Shown piece after piece: positions 61,201-64,000 of a stretch of DNA of 64,000 nucleotides (position 1 is the first letter of the stretch; each line of letters begins with the position of its first letter). The notes below the pieces were generated by a model. The model was not told the origin of the DNA. It searched no databases and was given only the letters and a program-made list of their open reading frames with translations. The DNA is from Casuarius casuarius. Taxonomy: Eukaryota > Chordata > Aves > Casuariiformes > Casuariidae. The stretch spans positions 1-64,000 of the forward strand of contig PTFA01000549.1 of NCBI GenBank assembly GCA_003342895.1. The letters run 5' to 3'. A program made the translations under genes and the position numbers.

Positions 61201-63568
61201 CACAGGTTGCATGGGCCCTGCTGATCTCCTGAACAGCTTTCCCCCGTGACTGCACAGCCATCATCTGCCATGATATTTGCCTAGGCAAAAGCCTGCACCA
61301 CACAGTGCTGTGCACAAAGGCTCTGCGTTAGCCTTCCTTGTTCTCCTGCAGTGACACGGCCCAAACTGGTGCCTCTCTACCTTGCTGAAGATATCCATAG
61401 CCATCTTCTGGATGGCATTTTGGCTTTGCTGCATGCTTGAAGGACAATCCCATTGGGGACTTTCTGCTAGTCTTTGACATTGTACAGGAAATAACCCACT
61501 TTAGCACATTAATATGTGAAAGCTCAGTCATACTGACCACCATTTTCAGGAAAACAGGGATTACCCTGCTGTACCCACAGTGCATGGGAATGACTTTACG
61601 CTCTCTTGGGAACTTAGGTTTGAATGCACATAGGTGAACAGATACTATTTCCTCCATCAAGTGCTGGTCAGAGAGCGTGCAGGATGCTGGCATTTCTGTC
61701 TGCTGTATCAGGTGGAAAAGAAGTGGCAGCAAATTGCCACACCTTTTCAAACACACCTATGGCCCTGGAGAAACTGGGAGAGCAGACTGGGAAGTTTTAT
61801 CTCTTCGTGAGGCAGCATTTTTACTTGTATTGTTCCTGGTGTGACATCCACATTTTCCCCTTTCCTCCCTTCCCTTAACCCCCATGCAAAGGTGAAAGAA
61901 AATCTGTTCATGAATGAGTTATCTGAGTGCTATATGACAGTCAGGCCTCCTGGTGAATTTGTCAAGTGACCTGACATAGTGCTGTGTTTCTTTCCATCTT
62001 CCCCATTTCTGACTTTTTTTAAGCTATGGCCTATGTGAGGACGATTTTTCCAAAAAGGGGATTGAGAAAGGTAAACAGAAGTGTTAGAAGTCTTGTTTTC
62101 TGAAAAAGAAACTCATGTATATAAAAGATTAGGAAAATGAATAGTGAAATGAGTTTGATTTACATATCAAATAATGTCTTTCTGTTGCCAGTAGGAGGAA
62201 GGTAGCTAATACTTTTTTTCTTATTAATGCAATGGTACCCAAGATTGTATTTGCCTTACTGATTTATACGTAGCTGATGCCTCAATGCCCCTGTAGTTCA
62301 TATAACCGTGACTCACCTATTAAATAATGACATCATTTGTATTATTCTTCTCAACTTCTTATGTATATGTTTAGCTAAGGAGGCAGCAACATCACGCATG
62401 ATACCAAAGAGAAAGCAAGTTCAACAGATGAAGATTGATAAAATTGCATGAGAGAAGTAAACACAAGACATGTAAAGGTATGTAAAACAGGTGTCAATCT
62501 GCCTAGGTGGATGTGACTCTACGGCCCATCCAGTTTGCCCTTCAACTTTTTGTGTCACAGAGAAATAAAATTATTTGGTACATGGGAATTCTGGACATCC
62601 TTGCCTGCTGATCTGGTCTTCCTACCTCATTTCGGTCAAAAAGGCAAGAAAACATGGGCATGCCTTAAAGCAGGTATCTGAACTATGGATAGCAGGCCAT
62701 ATCTGCAATTGTTGTCAGCAACCCTTGCTCCTTGAGTTTTGCTAGACCTACCTTCCATTTAAACTAGCAGAGGATCTGGTCTATTAACTCTCTAACTTTA
62801 AATGTTTCATTGAGATAAGCTCTGTGTCAAAGTTTAGCTCCCCACTGAGAATTCCTGTGAAGGTTTGCTGTTGATGAAGAAAGTATATAACAGGAAAGTG
62901 CAACTTTTTCCCCTGTCCTGGCTCTAGTGTTGTTTTATCTGTCCATGAGGAGTGTTAAGATAAGTTCCAACTATGGCTGTAAGAGAAAGGTATGCACAAA
63001 GTCTAATATATCTTTATACGTGTTTTAGCTATTGTACAAACTAACTAAAGTCTGTAATGCTGAGACAAGCAGGTGAGCAATTCTGCCACTTCTCTGGTCA
63101 AATGTGGTTACAAAGCAGTGCTGACAAATTGAAAAGCACATTACAATATTACCAAACTCCATCTAGATGGGTGGAGAAAGACAAGCTATTTATGTTGGGA
63201 TTTGGGAATATATGCACGTCCAAGAAACAATTGGGAGTTGGGTTCTGAAGTAAATATAGGGAAAAGGGAATAATCTGAAAAAGATTTTCTACTGAATATC
63301 CAAAAATGTCAGGATTTGAAGAGGCTGGATTTTCCTGTTAGGTTAACTTTTTAAGATGGGTTTTCATTTTGTCCTGAACATTTTTCCCTCTGTGTTTCTG
63401 GATAGATTTGAATCTGTGTATGTAATAAGCTATATGCACAGGTAAAGCTTCTAAGGGACATCTGTTAGAATATTATTTGAATTTCAGTCTGTATGCCTTG
63501 ATCTGCATGGTTTTAAGGTAACGGATTATGAAAGGGAATATTTTTAATCCTTTAACTCTCTAAATTAG
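58206..63568. other. Intergenic, no gene seen
   Basis: Contains a TA-rich tract at about 58485-58560 and a diverged 26-bp tandem at 59928-59977. A somewhat GC-richer patch at about 60730-61420 has frames up to 142 codons with no family resemblance. Confidence 0.5.
59928..59977 (+). repeat. Near-perfect tandem duplication, 26-bp period
   Basis: agtgtagttcaattaaaatt (59928 on) is repeated as agtgtaattcaattaaaatt (59954 on), both followed by cag with one inserted T. Confidence 0.8.
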
Positions 63569-63978
63569 ACATTGTGCAGAGTAAAAGAGAACTGCTAGCA
63601 TTTCGAGGAGAAAGGAACCCAAATCTGAATCTGAATGCATCTTCAGTGTCCACAGAGCCTCCTTCACAGGGCTTCAGTCTTCCACAGGCTGAAACTGCCC
63701 ATGTCTCCTACTCACACTCTGGCCTACAAGGAACATCTTCCCTGTCTTCAGAGTTCTCTCTGGGCCATACAAGCTCTTTCTTCATCATACGCATGTTTGG
63801 AGTAAGAAGGAGAGGTGCTAGCAAACCCCACATACAGTCTTCTCAAGTGCTGGCAGTCCCAGAAGCCCTTCTGTGTTTTTTTGGAAGTCCTGTCAAGCAG
63901 TTACAGTATGAAAACACCAGGAAAACGTTTGCAAAGGAGTGTGTCAGACTAACTCTGGCAGCCAAGCCTGCAAATCCC
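63569..63978 (+). other. Candidate exon of unknown gene at the right edge
   Basis: A frame open for about 136 codons, preceded by a pyrimidine stretch ending ctctaaattag and followed by CCC|gtaagt, a strong donor. It is richer in GC than its surroundings and has a Ser-rich first half. No family is recognised. Could equally be a noncoding exon or chance. Confidence 0.15.
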
Positions 63979-64000
63979 GTAAGTTTCCTTTGGCAATGAC

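Noticed and set aside
1..64000. CRISPR arrays, tRNA or rRNA genes, bacterial operons
   Set aside because: Nothing of the kind was seen; intron-exon structure and CR1 repeats show vertebrate nuclear DNA.

Overview
The window looks like nuclear DNA of a sauropsid vertebrate, most likely a bird. It is AT-rich, has GT-AG introns of a few hundred bases to 3 kb, and carries decayed CR1 LINE fragments whose wording (Alu-free, ending in the 'ccaaccctattttctatgatt' type of tail) is typical of birds and their reptile relatives. The species cannot be named, and a crocodilian or turtle is not excluded. Two single-base gaps (N) at 161 and 19794 show a draft assembly.

The left 26.2 kb is one gene on the minus strand: the 5' part of a gel-forming mucin best called MUC5AC. 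Thirty coding exons can be joined with matching phases and no stop codon. They give 1916 codons, from a signal peptide (start codon at 26170) through three von Willebrand D assemblies (D1, D2, D'D3) to a large exon that runs off the left edge. That exon alternates cysteine-rich CysD modules with Thr/Ser/Pro-rich linkers. All introns are GT-AG except intron 8, which is GC-AG. A TATA box lies about 75 bp upstream of the start codon. The short 5' leader holds a perfect 9-bp hairpin, and an ISRE-like motif sits upstream of the TATA box. The rest of the central mucin exon, and the D4, VWC and cystine-knot exons, lie beyond the left edge.

The right 37.7 kb (26.3-64 kb) shows no recognisable gene. 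It holds CR1 fragments (26.8-27.1, 27.95-28.46, 57.6-58.2 kb), older SINE-like debris, a few short tandem duplications, and two near-identical copies of a segment of about 90 bp (50.2 and 52.4 kb). An open frame with a strong donor-like site runs to the right edge (63.57-63.98 kb) and is the only weak candidate exon. By mammalian locus order (MUC6-MUC2-MUC5AC-MUC5B), the mucin upstream of MUC5AC would be expected to the right, but none of its cysteine-rich exons is visible here.
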